Below are positions 24,153 to 32,686 of a DNA stretch of 64,000 nt, in pieces. The stretch's first letter is position 1. Every line of letters begins with the position of its first letter. The stretch covers positions 1-64,000 of the forward strand of contig WRAF01000004.1 of the NCBI GenBank assembly GCA_009780325.1, written 5' to 3'. This DNA is from Bacillota bacterium (GTDB lineage Bacteria > Bacillota > Clostridia > Christensenellales > Pumilibacteraceae). Both the position numbers and the translations under genes were made by a program. Under the pieces are notes generated by a model that saw only the letters and a program-made list of their open reading frames with translations, did not search any database and had not been told where the DNA came from.

Positions 24153-25112
24153 ATGATAACAAGCGCATCAAATAAGCTAAAGATTTTTTCAGGCTCATCT
24201 AGCAAAAAATTGGCTGAAAATATCGCAAGAAAACTTGATGTTGAGTTAGGTATGATTGCTACTGGTCAGTTTTCTGACGGGGAAATTTCTGTGCAAATTA
24301 ATGAGTCTGTGCGTGGCTCTGATATTTTTGTAATACAGTCAACTTCTTGTCCTGTTAATGAAAACTTAATGGAACTATTGGTTATTATTGATGCATTAAA
24401 AAGAGCATCAGCGGGCAGAATAAATGCAGTTATTCCTTATTTTGGGTATGCTAGGCAAGATAGAAAAGCGCAAGCCAGAGATCCTATCACTGCTAAATTA
24501 GTGGCAGATTTAATAGGTACGGCAGGGGCGGATAGGGTATTGACTATGGATTTACACTCAGCACAAATTCAAGGTTTTTTCAATTTTCCCGTAGATCATC
24601 TTTATGGAATCCCTGTTTTAAAAAAGGCTATTTCAAAAGAAAAGTTTATAAAAGATAATAATTTTGTCATAGTATCTCCTGATATTGGGTCAGTTGCAAG
24701 AGCAAGGGCGATGGCTACAAGGCTTAATGCGCCGCTAGCTATTGTGGACAAAAGACGGCCTAAGCCTAATGAGATGGAGGTTATGAATATCATAGGTGAT
24801 ATCGTGGGCAAGGATTGTTTGCTGCTAGATGATATGATAGATACGGCGGGGACTATTGTTAACGGAGCAGAGGCTCTTTTAAGTAAGGGAGCAAAAAGTG
24901 TGCACGCTGCATGTACGCATGCTGTATTGAGCGGTCCTGCGGTGGATAGACTAGAAAAGTCCTGCATAGAAAAATTGTTTTGTTTAGATACGATTGAGAT
25001 TCCTAAAGATAAAAAGTTTTCTAAATTGGTAGAAATTTCTGCCGCAAGCATATTTGCAGATGCAATTGAAAGCATTTATTTAGAAAAACCAGTGTCTAAG
25101 CTGTATGATTAG
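24153..25112 (+). CDS. prs: ribose-phosphate pyrophosphokinase
   Basis: A 319-aa class I PRPP synthetase, making PRPP from ribose-5-phosphate and ATP for nucleotide, His and Trp synthesis. Seen: GQFSDGEISVQINESVRGSD (ligand loop), PYFGYARQDRK (catalytic loop), DLHSAQIQGFF, VSPDIGSVARARAMA and the PRPP-binding motif LLDDMIDTAGTI. AAGGAG precedes ATG. Co-transcribed with glmU (15-nt gap). Confidence 0.98.
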   Translation: MITSASNKLKIFSGSSSKKLAENIARKLDVELGMIATGQFSDGEISVQINESVRGSDIFVIQSTSCPVNENLMELLVIIDALKRASAGRINAVIPYFGYARQDRKAQARDPITAKLVADLIGTAGADRVLTMDLHSAQIQGFFNFPVDHLYGIPVLKKAISKEKFIKDNNFVIVSPDIGSVARARAMATRLNAPLAIVDKRRPKPNEMEVMNIIGDIVGKDCLLLDDMIDTAGTIVNGAEALLSKGAKSVHAACTHAVLSGPAVDRLEKSCIEKLFCLDTIEIPKDKKFSKLVEISAASIFADAIESIYLEKPVSKLYD

Positions 25113-25169
25113 ATAATTCATGGCGTATTTATCGTTATGTGTTATAAAAATTTAAAGGAGGATAATATA

Positions 25170-25472
25170 ATGGCAAACAGAAATAGAAATAACAATGGGG
25201 TTACTAGAGGTCAATTTTTGGCGGTTTTAGCTTTTGTGGTGCTTATTGTTGCGGCAGTTGTTTGGCTTTTGACAGGTATTTTAGATTTGCAAGGACCTAT
25301 ACTTGGGGTTGCTAGTTTGTTGCTTAACATCTCAATAGTGGTAGTAATTGCGGTTGCAGCATACCCTTTTGCTAAGGCAAACAGACGTAGTGCTTGGTGG
25401 ATAATTTATTGGATTATTGTTATTATTGCGTTGATAGGTGCTGCAGTTGGCGGCGTGCTGGCAATCATATAA
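25170..25472 (+). CDS. small membrane protein, three to four helices
   Basis: A 100-aa protein starting at ATG 25170 after a perfect AAGGAGG. Asn/Arg-rich N-terminus (MANRNRNNNGVTRGQ), then hydrophobic segments at about 15-38, 42-66 and 74-100 with RRSAWWIIYWIIVIIALIGA at the end. No enzyme motif; family not recognised. Followed by a strong terminator, so likely the end of a glmU-prs-linked unit or a separate gene. Confidence 0.75.
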   Translation: MANRNRNNNGVTRGQFLAVLAFVVLIVAAVVWLLTGILDLQGPILGVASLLLNISIVVVIAVAAYPFAKANRRSAWWIIYWIIVIIALIGAAVGGVLAII

Positions 25473-25487
25473 CATAGAATCAAACAA

Positions 25488-25517
25488 AAAAGAGAGCGGC
25501 TACCGCTCTCTTTTTTT
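25488..25517 (+). terminator. terminator after the small membrane protein
   Basis: AGAGAGCGG (25491-25499), loop CTA, CCGCTCTCT (25503-25511) and Ts. The remaining 25518-25723 holds a short family P fragment (AAAGAAGAGATGCTTGC near 25619) and no gene. Confidence 0.9.
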
Positions 25518-25723
25518 AATAGCAGAGGGAAAAATACTCTTAAGGATTGCATCTTTAAAAACAATGATTTTATCATGACTACTATTAAAAGGGATGCATG
25601 TTGCGATATAAAAAAAATAAAGAAGAGATGCTTGCCGATTTCCCTCTTCTTGAGTATTTAATATGTGCTCAATTTTTTCCTCATTGGTGAGTGCTTGCGG
25701 CTTAATTTCATTATCGTTTCCTG

Positions 25724-25813
25724 TTAAGGAAACACTAAAACAGGCACAACCATTATAACAATAAGCAACAGCGGTATAAACCTACCCAAAAATCTATTAA
25801 ACTTATCTTTCAT
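25724..25813 (-). CDS. 29-aa hydrophobic peptide overlapping the upstream gene end
   Basis: Reads MKDKFNRFLGRFIPLLLI then VIMVVPVLVFP: a basic head and one membrane helix. Its ATG (25811-25813) overlaps the last codons of the zinc-ribbon gene in another frame, an arrangement typical of translational coupling. No separate ribosome site is visible. It may be a real small membrane protein or chance; coding evidence is limited to composition and position. Confidence 0.4.
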   Translation of the reverse strand: MKDKFNRFLGRFIPLLLIVIMVVPVLVFP

Positions 25814-27095
25814 AAAATATACCATCCTCTTTTTCTTTTTGTATTATTTTTTTAAATTCTATGTCACTTTTGCCTAAGTTCATAAGTAGCAAAGTGCTTT
25901 TAGTGCCCCAAAGTCCCTCAAAGTATGAGCTTGCGCCACCAAAATGCTTGGCTTTGGCAAGACAGTAAAAATCATACTTTTTGTTTGACTTTAGTGCATA
26001 CGCCATAACGAGTTTTCTAGTGGCAATAAATTTAAATTTTGTGCCTATAGTGCTTTTTGGACTTTGCGAAACAGTAAACGTGAATGTATGCATCACGCTG
26101 GCAGCACCTCTGCCGTTGCCACCATCACTAGATACTTCTCTGTTTTCAGATGCCACAATTTCAGAATATAAGTTTATCTGTTTTTTTAATCCTTTCTTAA
26201 ATATGATATGGTCAACAGTAAAAACAATTTTTAAATCAAGCAATCTACCAATTATCCACCACAAAATGACAGCCAAAGGCACAATGTGTTGAAGGAGCGG
26301 TAGTTGAAAAAAACTCATATTAAAAGCCGCAAATGCTAAGCTATAATTTATTGCAATAAAGGCTAATCCAGGAACAATTCTAAATATAAATGGAGCAATA
26401 TTGTGGTATCTAAGTGTTTCCCACTTTTTCCACTTTGCACAAATGTATCCAAGTGTATTTTGTTTGCCAGGATGTATAATCCTTCCCTTATCGTTTCTTT
26501 TGGGGTTTCTTATGATTTTTTGACCATACTTTCGCCATTTGCTTATTTTTAACGGCTTTTCTATTTTTATCTTCTTGTTGCTATTTTTATTGTCTTGTCT
26601 AGAGGATGTATGTTCATCTAAAACTTGCTGTTTTAATGTCTCAAGCCTTTTTATATCACGCAAATCTTTATCTGACATTTTTGTATTTAAAAATATATAA
26701 TCAAACTTTATGTCCTCATCTGCAATATTGCTAAAGTATGCCTCGCCCTCTGGTCGCATTTTATTTAGTTCAAAAATAGCAGGGAGTTTGTTTAATCTGT
26801 TTTCTATTTCACTTTCTGCCAATGATGAATATTCCAAAAGCTCTGCTACAATCAAGGGCAAAACCTCTTGCTTAAAGCTCTCTACAACAATTTTATAGTT
26901 AATTACATGAGAATAACTGTCTACAATCTTCTGTATTTTATCGTCGATTTCTTTTGTCTTTGCATTGCCAGTCACATCGTTTTCTCTGTAAAAAAACTCT
27001 CTAAATGATTGATGAGAATCATCTTTGCATTTTGGGCAAAATTGCTCATTAACATTAAATTTGGTTCTGCATTTAAAGCATATTTTTTCTGTCAT
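25803..27095 (-). CDS. zinc-ribbon membrane protein with PH-like C-terminal domain
   Basis: About 430 aa. Residues 5-22 form a zinc ribbon (CFKC then CPKC). A helical region follows to about residue 150, then a Lys-rich basic linker (about 160-215), two membrane segments (IAPFIFRIVPGLAFIAINYS and a second near PLAVILWWIIGRLLDL, about 235-300), and a C-terminal segment (VFTVDHIIFKKGLKKQINLY) like bacterial PH domains. ATG 27095 is preferred because the in-frame ATG 27155 lies inside a terminator on the same strand. Family unknown; possibly a membrane stress or sensing protein. Confidence 0.8.
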   Translation of the reverse strand: MTEKICFKCRTKFNVNEQFCPKCKDDSHQSFREFFYRENDVTGNAKTKEIDDKIQKIVDSYSHVINYKIVVESFKQEVLPLIVAELLEYSSLAESEIENRLNKLPAIFELNKMRPEGEAYFSNIADEDIKFDYIFLNTKMSDKDLRDIKRLETLKQQVLDEHTSSRQDNKNSNKKIKIEKPLKISKWRKYGQKIIRNPKRNDKGRIIHPGKQNTLGYICAKWKKWETLRYHNIAPFIFRIVPGLAFIAINYSLAFAAFNMSFFQLPLLQHIVPLAVILWWIIGRLLDLKIVFTVDHIIFKKGLKKQINLYSEIVASENREVSSDGGNGRGAASVMHTFTFTVSQSPKSTIGTKFKFIATRKLVMAYALKSNKKYDFYCLAKAKHFGGASSYFEGLWGTKSTLLLMNLGKSDIEFKKIIQKEKEDGIFYER

Positions 27096-27144
27096 AGGTT
27101 TTTGCTTCTCTTTTTTATTAAAATATTGATGTCTAGCATCATCT

Positions 27145-27170
27145 AAAAAGAACACCTTGCTTAAGGTGTC
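27145..27170 (-). terminator. minus-strand terminator before the zinc-ribbon gene
   Basis: ACACCTT / AAGGTGT stem (27152-27169) with CTTTTT tail on the minus strand. It separates the ferredoxin-acpP unit from the zinc-ribbon gene. Confidence 0.75.
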
Positions 27171-27195
27171 TTGCTAGTTTCTTAAGTGAAAAGAT

Positions 27196-27233
27196 AAAAG
27201 GTCATGAATGCTTATTGGCAGGCACGACCTTTT
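27196..27233. terminator. hairpin after acpP
   Basis: AAAAGGTC (27196-27203) pairs with GACCTTTT (27226-27233). First of two hairpins after acpP on the minus strand. Confidence 0.6.
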
Positions 27234-27260
27234 ATATCCAAAGGATTCTTTTGTTCTTTT

Positions 27261-27488
27261 TTAGCCTTTTAATTCTTTGATTTTTGCAACCAATTCACCC
27301 ATGTTAGATATATTTAATTCATCAGGGAAAGTGATACTATATTCTGTCTCAATTTCCATAAGCATTTCCATTTTATCTAATGAGTCAAAGCCTAATTCAT
27401 CAAAAGATGTTTCTAAAGTCAAATTAACATTTTTAAGGCTGTCTTTATATTCTTTAAGCCTTTCAAAAAGTTGTTGTTGTATATCCAT
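27261..27488 (-). CDS. acpP: acyl carrier protein
   Basis: A 75-aa ACP carrying fatty acid intermediates on 4'-phosphopantetheine. The attachment motif is DELGFDSLDKMEMLMEIE with Ser at about residue 35. Acidic helical protein of normal length. AAGGAGG precedes ATG. It follows the ferredoxin gene by 24 nt in the same operon; no other fatty-acid synthesis genes are adjacent. Confidence 0.93.
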   Translation of the reverse strand: MDIQQQLFERLKEYKDSLKNVNLTLETSFDELGFDSLDKMEMLMEIETEYSITFPDELNISNMGELVAKIKELKG

Positions 27489-27512
27489 TTAAGTGCTTCC
27501 TCCTTTTAAAAA

Positions 27513-27680
27513 CTATTCTACAATTGCATTGACAGGGCAAGTAGGAATGCAAGCACCGCATTCAATACAATCAGGAGCAACAATTTCAGCCACCCCTTCT
27601 TTCATGATAATAGCATTTGTAGGGCATGAATCAATGCATGCTTCGCAACCAATGCATTCGGGTGTAATTTTAACTGCCAT
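27513..27680 (-). CDS. 2[4Fe-4S] ferredoxin
   Basis: A 55-aa clostridial-type ferredoxin with two complete cluster motifs: CIGCEACIDSCP and CIECGACIPTCP. It carries low-potential electrons in anaerobic metabolism. Start ATG (27678-27680) follows GGAGGT. First gene of a two-gene unit with acpP. Confidence 0.96.
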   Translation of the reverse strand: MAVKITPECIGCEACIDSCPTNAIIMKEGVAEIVAPDCIECGACIPTCPVNAIVE

Positions 27681-27801
27681 AATAATAAACCTCCATTTAT
27701 TATAAATTATTAGTATACTATATTATAATATACTTTTTTTAAATTGTCTATGATTTTGCAGCACTTTTTTATATTATTTTTCTTTATCCATTATGGGGGA
27801 A

Positions 27802-28005
27802 TTAGTCTTTTCTGCCTACTAGATAATCTAATTCTTCATCAAAATAATCTGCAAGCATAATCAAACTTTCAAAATTTGGTAAAGCTATTCCGTTTACATA
27901 TCCGTATAAAGTAGCATAAGGTATTTTCATGTCTTTTGCCGCTTTATAAATGCTTTTATTTTCCATTAATATACTTAGATTTTTTACAAATTTTTCTTTA
28001 TACAT
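27802..28005 (-). CDS. Xre-family repressor (cassette F)
   Basis: A 67-aa minimal HTH_3 protein: SIYKAAKDMKIPYATLYGYV then LADYFDEELDYLVGRKD, the same C-terminal signature as the other cassettes. Predicted leaderless: TATAAT (28012-28017 on the minus strand) is six bases from ATG 28005. CGGAAATCCG lies next to the -10. Divergent from the small Cys-containing protein at 28074. Confidence 0.9.
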   Translation of the reverse strand: MYKEKFVKNLSILMENKSIYKAAKDMKIPYATLYGYVNGIALPNFESLIMLADYFDEELDYLVGRKD

Positions 28006-28018
28006 GCAATAATTATAT

Positions 28019-28028
28019 CGGAAATCCG
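28019..28028. promoter_or_regulatory. candidate operator of cassette F
   Basis: CGGAAATCCG (arms CGGA/TCCG) just upstream of the Xre F -10; a CGG half-site recurs at 28036-28038 next to the opposite -35 (TTGACA 28039-28044). Operator role inferred. Confidence 0.5.
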
Positions 28029-28038
28029 TTATAATCGG

Positions 28039-28067
28039 TTGACATTATCATAGTCACGATATATAGT
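28039..28067 (+). promoter_or_regulatory. promoter of the 28074 gene (predicted leaderless)
   Basis: TTGACA (28039-28044), 17-nt spacer, TATAGT (28062-28067), six bases to ATG 28074. Confidence 0.8.
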
Positions 28068-28073
28068 TATAGT

Positions 28074-28268
28074 ATGAAACTTATTAAAAAGAATTGCAGT
28101 TGGTGTAAACATTTTGCCAGATTATACTATAAAGATATAGAGAAAGATGGCGGATATATTTTTATCAAACATGGGATATGTAAAAAACACAATGAGATTT
28201 TTGCATTTTTCACTGTGTCTTATGATGATTTATGTATTTATTGGGAAAGAATCAAAAAAGATATTTAG
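28074..28268 (+). CDS. small cysteine-containing protein of cassette F
   Basis: A 64-aa protein, NCSWCKHFARLYYKDIEKDG and later GICKKHNE and DDLCIYW: four Cys (CxxC plus two) and His that could bind metal. Similar short CxxC...H...C proteins accompany phage-like repressors, as I recall. It starts directly at the predicted transcription start. Its stop overlaps the convergent amidase stop by 4 nt (TTAG). Confidence 0.75.
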   Translation: MKLIKKNCSWCKHFARLYYKDIEKDGGYIFIKHGICKKHNEIFAFFTVSYDDLCIYWERIKKDI

Positions 28269-29263
28269 TTTCCTAATAGCGCAGTAAAAGTAATAGGTCC
28301 GGCTATCCCGTCTACGCCTAGCCCTCTAGATGATTGAAAAGCTCTGACAGAATTTTCTGTTAATGGACCAAAGTTTCCATCTGGTGTGGTTAAAACTCCG
28401 TTGCAGGTCAATGCAGCTTGCAGTATCCATACATAGTTGCCTCTATCGCCTCTTCTAAGCGGTCTAATTGCTGCCCGTGTTAATGGTCCAAAAACTCCGG
28501 TTATAGGCAAGTTAGCATTAAACAATCTATTAAGTTCGGTCTGCAAGCCTCTTATAATAGCAGCTTGCGTTAATGGTCCGCATATACCGTCTGCATTTAA
28601 AGTTTGCCCATATCTAGAATTTAATGTGGATTGAATTTGTCTCATTAATTCCCTTTGGTCATTAGGCGGTGGAGTAGGGGTAATGGGCGGCGGGGGATTA
28701 ACTGGAGGATTAACAGGCGTAAGCGGAGCAGCGCAATTTAGTGAAAAGGCTGCGCTTATGGCAAAAACTATTGCATCAACATATCTATTGAAATTGATAT
28801 CAAACAAGTTATTGTCGGCGGCATTTGACATAAACCCTAGCTCTAATAGGGCGGCTGGGGCACGGGTATTTCTTAGTACTGAAAAGTTTTCACGCTTTAA
28901 ACCTCTATTTGACTGTACGCCAACAAGCACAATATTATTTAGTATACTTTGCGCTATGGACACTTCACGATTAGATGGGCTAGGGCGCACAAAAATGTCT
29001 ACTCCGGCTGCGGCGGGATTTGTAGAGCCGTTTCTATGTAGTGACAAAAAAAAGTCTGCGTTTTGGTTATTAGAAATTTGACTGCGTTCTAACAAAGGAA
29101 CAAATGTATCAGTTGTCCTTGTCATTAAAACTATTTGCCCGCAAGCAATTAGTCTATCTCTAACAGCAAGCGCCAATCTTAAATTGTCGTCTGATTCTCT
29201 GCGATTAAAATGCACGGAGCCAGGGTCATGTCCGCCGTGTCCAGGATCAATAACTATTCTCAT
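28265..29263 (-). CDS. N-acetylmuramoyl-L-alanine amidase with two peptidoglycan-binding domains
   Basis: About 332 aa. Amidase_3 domain (residues 1-175): IDPGHGGHDPGS (zinc His), a second zinc ligand region RRESDDN, SLHRNG and the catalytic Glu in LLELGFMSN. After a Pro-rich linker (about 180-215) come two PG_binding_1 repeats (about 218-272 with GPLTQAAI and 280-332 with FGPLTENSVRAFQSSRGLGV). It cuts the sugar-peptide bond of peptidoglycan. No signal peptide after the chosen start (ATG 29263; TATATA -10 six bases upstream), as in sporulation or mother-cell lysis amidases such as CwlC. Confidence 0.92.
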   Translation of the reverse strand: MRIVIDPGHGGHDPGSVHFNRRESDDNLRLALAVRDRLIACGQIVLMTRTTDTFVPLLERSQISNNQNADFFLSLHRNGSTNPAAAGVDIFVRPSPSNREVSIAQSILNNIVLVGVQSNRGLKRENFSVLRNTRAPAALLELGFMSNAADNNLFDINFNRYVDAIVFAISAAFSLNCAAPLTPVNPPVNPPPPITPTPPPNDQRELMRQIQSTLNSRYGQTLNADGICGPLTQAAIIRGLQTELNRLFNANLPITGVFGPLTRAAIRPLRRGDRGNYVWILQAALTCNGVLTTPDGNFGPLTENSVRAFQSSRGLGVDGIAGPITFTALLGN

Positions 29264-29361
29264 GCAATTTATATATGCATACGGACAACAATAGTTTACT
29301 AATTTTTTCAAGATTGAGAATTAGGAGGATAGAAAATATAAAGATTAATATCACAATTTTT

Positions 29362-29475
29362 TAAAGAAGAGATGCTTACAGCATGATAAAATAATAATGT
29401 ACAATCACACATAGTCACTATCCTGATTCAACTTAAATTTTTGTCATCCTGTAAAGGCTTTCTTCTTTATTCTGT
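29362..29475. repeat. palindromic repeat, family P (imperfect copy)
   Basis: AAGAGATGCTTACAGCATG near 29371 and TTTTTGTCATCCTGTAAAGG near 29438 form an inverted pair around 60 nt. The rest of 29476-29678 contains no gene I can identify. Confidence 0.65.
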
Positions 29476-29678
29476 TGTTTTGGCAACATTGTATAGCCCT
29501 CTAATAGAATCTTTCCCGTTGGTCGGGGATAGGCTGGCTGTAGGCTAAGTTTGAGTGATTAGTACGACGGTCTTTTCAAGTGGTTTTAGCTGCAAGTAAA
29601 TAAATCTATCATTTTTAGGCAGTGGTGGGTTCAGTTTTATTTTTATTTCTTATTTTTATTAGCTTTTAAAATCATCAT

Positions 29679-30413
29679 TTAAACGCTTTCTAGCAGCATC
29701 TTATCAGCGACTAGTGCAATAAACTCACCGTTGGTGGGTTTTTCATTGTGAGAATATACTCGCACACCAAACAATGTGTTGATATTTTCTATTTTGCCTC
29801 TATTCCATGCAACTTCAATTGCATGTCTTATTGCTCTTTCAACCTTTGACGGACTGGTAGAAAAGCGTTCTGCCACAGTGGGATAAAGCCTTTTAGTAAT
29901 ACTGTTGATAATATCAGGATTATCTATAGCAAGTTTGATTGCTTCACGCAGGAATTGATACCCTTTTATGTGAGCAGGGATGCCTACAGTGATAAAAATA
30001 TTAGTAATCTTTTCATCTGCTGTTCTGTTTGGTCTAGTTAATTTATGAGAAACTTTTTTAGTTTGTTCTATGATTTTTTCTTCTAAAACGCTTAAATTAA
30101 ATGGCTTTAATAAGTAATAATCTGCGCCTAAATTTATTGATTTAGCAACAAAAATATCTTGATTAAGCATGCTTGCAATAATCACCTTGCAGCTGTTTTT
30201 TTCCATTTGCTCTAATACACCAAATCCGTCAATAATAGGCATAACTAAATCTAGTACCATCACATCAAGGCGATTATTTTTTAGAATATTAAGAGCCTCT
30301 TGTCCGTTGCATGCTGTAAAAGCAACATCAATAGTACTAGAGTTCTCAAAATAATCTTTTACTTGTTTTAAATACTCTAAATTGTCATCAACTATCATTA
30401 TTCTTGTTTTCAT
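29679..30413 (-). CDS. spo0A: sporulation master regulator Spo0A
   Basis: A 244-aa response regulator. Receiver domain 1-120: acidic pocket MIVDDN, phospho-acceptor Asp in VMVLDLVMPIIDGFG (about residue 55) and the switch Lys in LLKPF. C-terminal Spo0A DNA-binding domain (about 145-244): GIPAHIKGYQFLREAI, SITKRLYPTVAERFSTSPSK and VERAIRHAIEVAWNRG recognition helix. It commits the cell to sporulation. Start ATG 30413 follows AAAGGAAG. A TTGACC-18-TATAAT promoter is upstream. Confidence 0.98.
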   Translation of the reverse strand: MKTRIMIVDDNLEYLKQVKDYFENSSTIDVAFTACNGQEALNILKNNRLDVMVLDLVMPIIDGFGVLEQMEKNSCKVIIASMLNQDIFVAKSINLGADYYLLKPFNLSVLEEKIIEQTKKVSHKLTRPNRTADEKITNIFITVGIPAHIKGYQFLREAIKLAIDNPDIINSITKRLYPTVAERFSTSPSKVERAIRHAIEVAWNRGKIENINTLFGVRVYSHNEKPTNGEFIALVADKMLLESV

Positions 30414-30452
30414 TTAAATTTACTTCCTTTGTCTTGTTTTTTTGACAATTTA

Positions 30453-30482
30453 ATTATATAATGAGTCAAATAGAGTGGTCAA
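30453..30482 (-). promoter_or_regulatory. sigma-A-like promoter of spo0A
   Basis: On the minus strand TTGACC (30482-30477), 18-nt spacer, TATAAT (30458-30453). About 75 nt further upstream, TGTCGAT at 30553-30559 is one base off the 0A-box TGTCGAA and could allow autoregulation (weak). Confidence 0.6.
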
Positions 30483-30593
30483 TCGCAAAACAAAGCGAAT
30501 AATGACAGTTTTTGACTATGTATTCGTCTTAATGTTTGAATTGATTAACTTTTGTCGATTGTGTTTTTGCTTCTTAAAATGATCTCATCTTTA

Positions 30594-31001
30594 TTAAATA
30601 AACTGAGTGTTTTTTATTATCCATTTTTTTAGTCTTAAGTATGTCCACATAATATTGGCGATATAGATGACTATCATAAAAATAGATAGGGCTGTTAAAA
30701 TATACTCGTGCAATCCATAAGATTCTCCTAATGCTTGTCCTGCAAAAAATAATCCAAGGGCAAACCCTAAAATAATGGGGCTGATTAAAGATATTAAAAG
30801 CTTTTTAATTAGAAGCTTTGTGCCGCTGCCCACAAATTTTAATTCTTTGCCGTCTATAATTGTATGTTTGGCTAAATATCTTTCTTTATATGCAAGACCT
30901 AAAGGCATTAATAAATTTGCTGTCAATAAAATAGAGGCAAAATATACCACATGCACCCATAAAAATGGTAACATTTTACCTGTAAATACTGATTTTTTCA
31001 T
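30594..31001 (-). CDS. DUF898-like four-helix membrane protein
   Basis: About 135 aa, starting at ATG 31001. Hydrophobic segments at about 10-32, 68-90 and 98-122. YKERYLAKHTIIDGKELKFVGSG resembles the repeated unit of DUF898/YjgN membrane proteins. Function unknown. Divergent from gpr with a 70-nt gap; TTGACA is present on its strand at 31037-31032. Confidence 0.7.
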   Translation of the reverse strand: MKKSVFTGKMLPFLWVHVVYFASILLTANLLMPLGLAYKERYLAKHTIIDGKELKFVGSGTKLLIKKLLISLISPIILGFALGLFFAGQALGESYGLHEYILTALSIFMIVIYIANIMWTYLRLKKWIIKNTQFI

Positions 31002-31071
31002 ACAAATATAGTTTAACATATTAAAAATAAATGTCAAGGTAAATACTACTAAAAAGGAGAAAAAATTATTT

Positions 31072-31881
31072 ATGAAAAAAAATAATGCAATTAGGTCTGA
31101 TATGGCTATAGAATTGGTGGGTGGGGATACAAAAATAAGTCAAACTCTGCAAATAAAAAAAAGCCGTGTTGAAATTGATGATAATTTATCAAAAAAAATT
31201 GGACGGCCAAAGGGGAGCTATATCACACTTGAAACAAGCATAGTCAATAGCGGGCGCATAGATAAATATGATAGTTTGTCAAAAGAAATCAGCATTGCAT
31301 TAAAAGAGATTACTAAATCTAAAATTAAATGCGTGCTTGTGGTGGGGTTAGGGAATCCTAATCTAACAGCGGACGCATTGGGCAAAGAGGTGTTTTCTAA
31401 TTTAATTATTACAAAGCACATGGACACTGAGGATAGAAAAAAATTAGGAATAAAAAGTGCAATTTGTGCAATTTGTCCAAATGTAAGCGGAATTACGGGT
31501 ATAGAGAGTTTTGATGTAATAAAAGGAGTAGTAGATAGAATTAAGCCAGATTTAGTGGTGGCAGTAGATGCATTGGCAAGTGCGTCAGTTGCAAGACTGG
31601 GGGCTGCTTTTCAGCTATGTTCTAGCGGGATTACTCCAGGCAGCGGGGTGGCTAATCATAGGGTGAGACTAGATTATGATTCGCTTGGGGTAGCGGTTGT
31701 GTCTTTAGGTGTGCCGCTTGTAGTGTATGCAAGCACAATTATTTTTGATGCGGCGGGTGAAGAAGCGATTAAGGATTTACCAGAAGAACTGTCTGGTTTA
31801 ATTGTGACGCCAAAGACGATTGATATATTGGTGCAAGATTGTGCTAAAGTGATAGCAAGCGGTATAAACGGTGCATTTTGA
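31072..31881 (+). CDS. gpr: germination protease GPR
   Basis: A 269-aa aspartate-type protease (peptidase family A25) that degrades small acid-soluble spore proteins in germination. Seen: VVGLGNPNLTADALGKEV, PNVSGITGIESFDVIKG, RIKPDLVVAVDALASASVARL and SGITPGSGVANHR. It is shorter than the Bacillus enzyme (about 370 aa), with little propeptide: the N-terminus goes quickly into RSDMAIEL, the usual cleavage/start region. Ribosome site AAAGGAG. Confidence 0.96.
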   Translation: MKKNNAIRSDMAIELVGGDTKISQTLQIKKSRVEIDDNLSKKIGRPKGSYITLETSIVNSGRIDKYDSLSKEISIALKEITKSKIKCVLVVGLGNPNLTADALGKEVFSNLIITKHMDTEDRKKLGIKSAICAICPNVSGITGIESFDVIKGVVDRIKPDLVVAVDALASASVARLGAAFQLCSSGITPGSGVANHRVRLDYDSLGVAVVSLGVPLVVYASTIIFDAAGEEAIKDLPEELSGLIVTPKTIDILVQDCAKVIASGINGAF

Positions 31882-31922
31882 TTTAGCGGTGATTAGGGAT
31901 TTAGGCGATGGTTAACTCTTAA

Positions 31923-32092
31923 ACTTGTTCAGAAACTAAATACGGAGTGTCTTGCGATGTCTTTTTTGCTCAAAATTTCGTTTTTTCGTTGTCAATACTT
32001 TTAGTATTGGCTGCCTCAATCACTCATTTTTACCTTGGCACGGCAATCAAAAATCTACTTGCAATCCACCATATTATAGTTTCTGAACAAGT
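31923..32092. mobile_element. MITE-like inverted-repeat element, family M2 relative
   Basis: A 170-bp element bounded by a perfect 16-bp inverted repeat (ACTTGTTCAGAAACTA 31923-31938; its complement 32077-32092). The core contains TCAATACTTTTAGTATTGGC and TCATTTTTACCTTGGCACGG, matching the core of the element at 8271. Its right end abuts the stop codon of tadA. Confidence 0.75.
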
Positions 32093-32566
32093 CTATTTTG
32101 CTTTTTTTTCTTGTCGTAATATTTTAAAATGCTCTGTCAATATATTTGAGCATTCGTCTTGCATAATTCCGCATTCAACTATTGCTCTGTGATTAAGTTT
32201 ATCCCAATTAGCCAAATTTATTAGAGTACCGCATGCTCCAAATCTAGGGTCAAAAGCTCCGAAATATACTGTCTTTAAGCGTGCATTAACAATAGCTCCA
32301 GCACACATTACACAAGGTTCTAATGTGACAAAAATTTCACATCCTGTCAAATTCCATCTGCCTAGCTTCTTGCCTGCTTTTTTTATAGCAACCACCTCGG
32401 CATGTGCTGTTGCATCATGTCCATTGACCCTTAGATTATGGCCTCTTGCTATAATTTTATTGTCAAAGACAACAACAGCTCCTACGGGAATCTCACCTAT
32501 ACTGGCTGCTTTTTTGGCTTGTTTTATAGCTTCTTTCATAAATTTGATTTTTAACTTTTCGTCCAC
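32093..32566 (-). CDS. tadA: tRNA adenosine(34) deaminase
   Basis: A 157-aa deaminase making inosine at the wobble base of tRNA-Arg. Zinc site: HAEVVAI (His and catalytic Glu, about residue 52) and EPCVMCAGAI (two Cys, about 83-86). GTG start at 32566; TTGACT-17-TATATT ends seven bases upstream, so predicted leaderless. Nothing else in the operon. Confidence 0.94.
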   Translation of the reverse strand: MDEKLKIKFMKEAIKQAKKAASIGEIPVGAVVVFDNKIIARGHNLRVNGHDATAHAEVVAIKKAGKKLGRWNLTGCEIFVTLEPCVMCAGAIVNARLKTVYFGAFDPRFGACGTLINLANWDKLNHRAIVECGIMQDECSNILTEHFKILRQEKKAK

Positions 32567-32686
32567 AATTTTTAATATAATATTTTTTTAAGTGAAAGTC
32601 AAGAAAAAAGTCAAGAACAAAAGTGCCCTTTGAGCACATAAGTCCATGTTATGAGGTCTTCGTGGGCTTGCCGCCTTGCGGCTACT

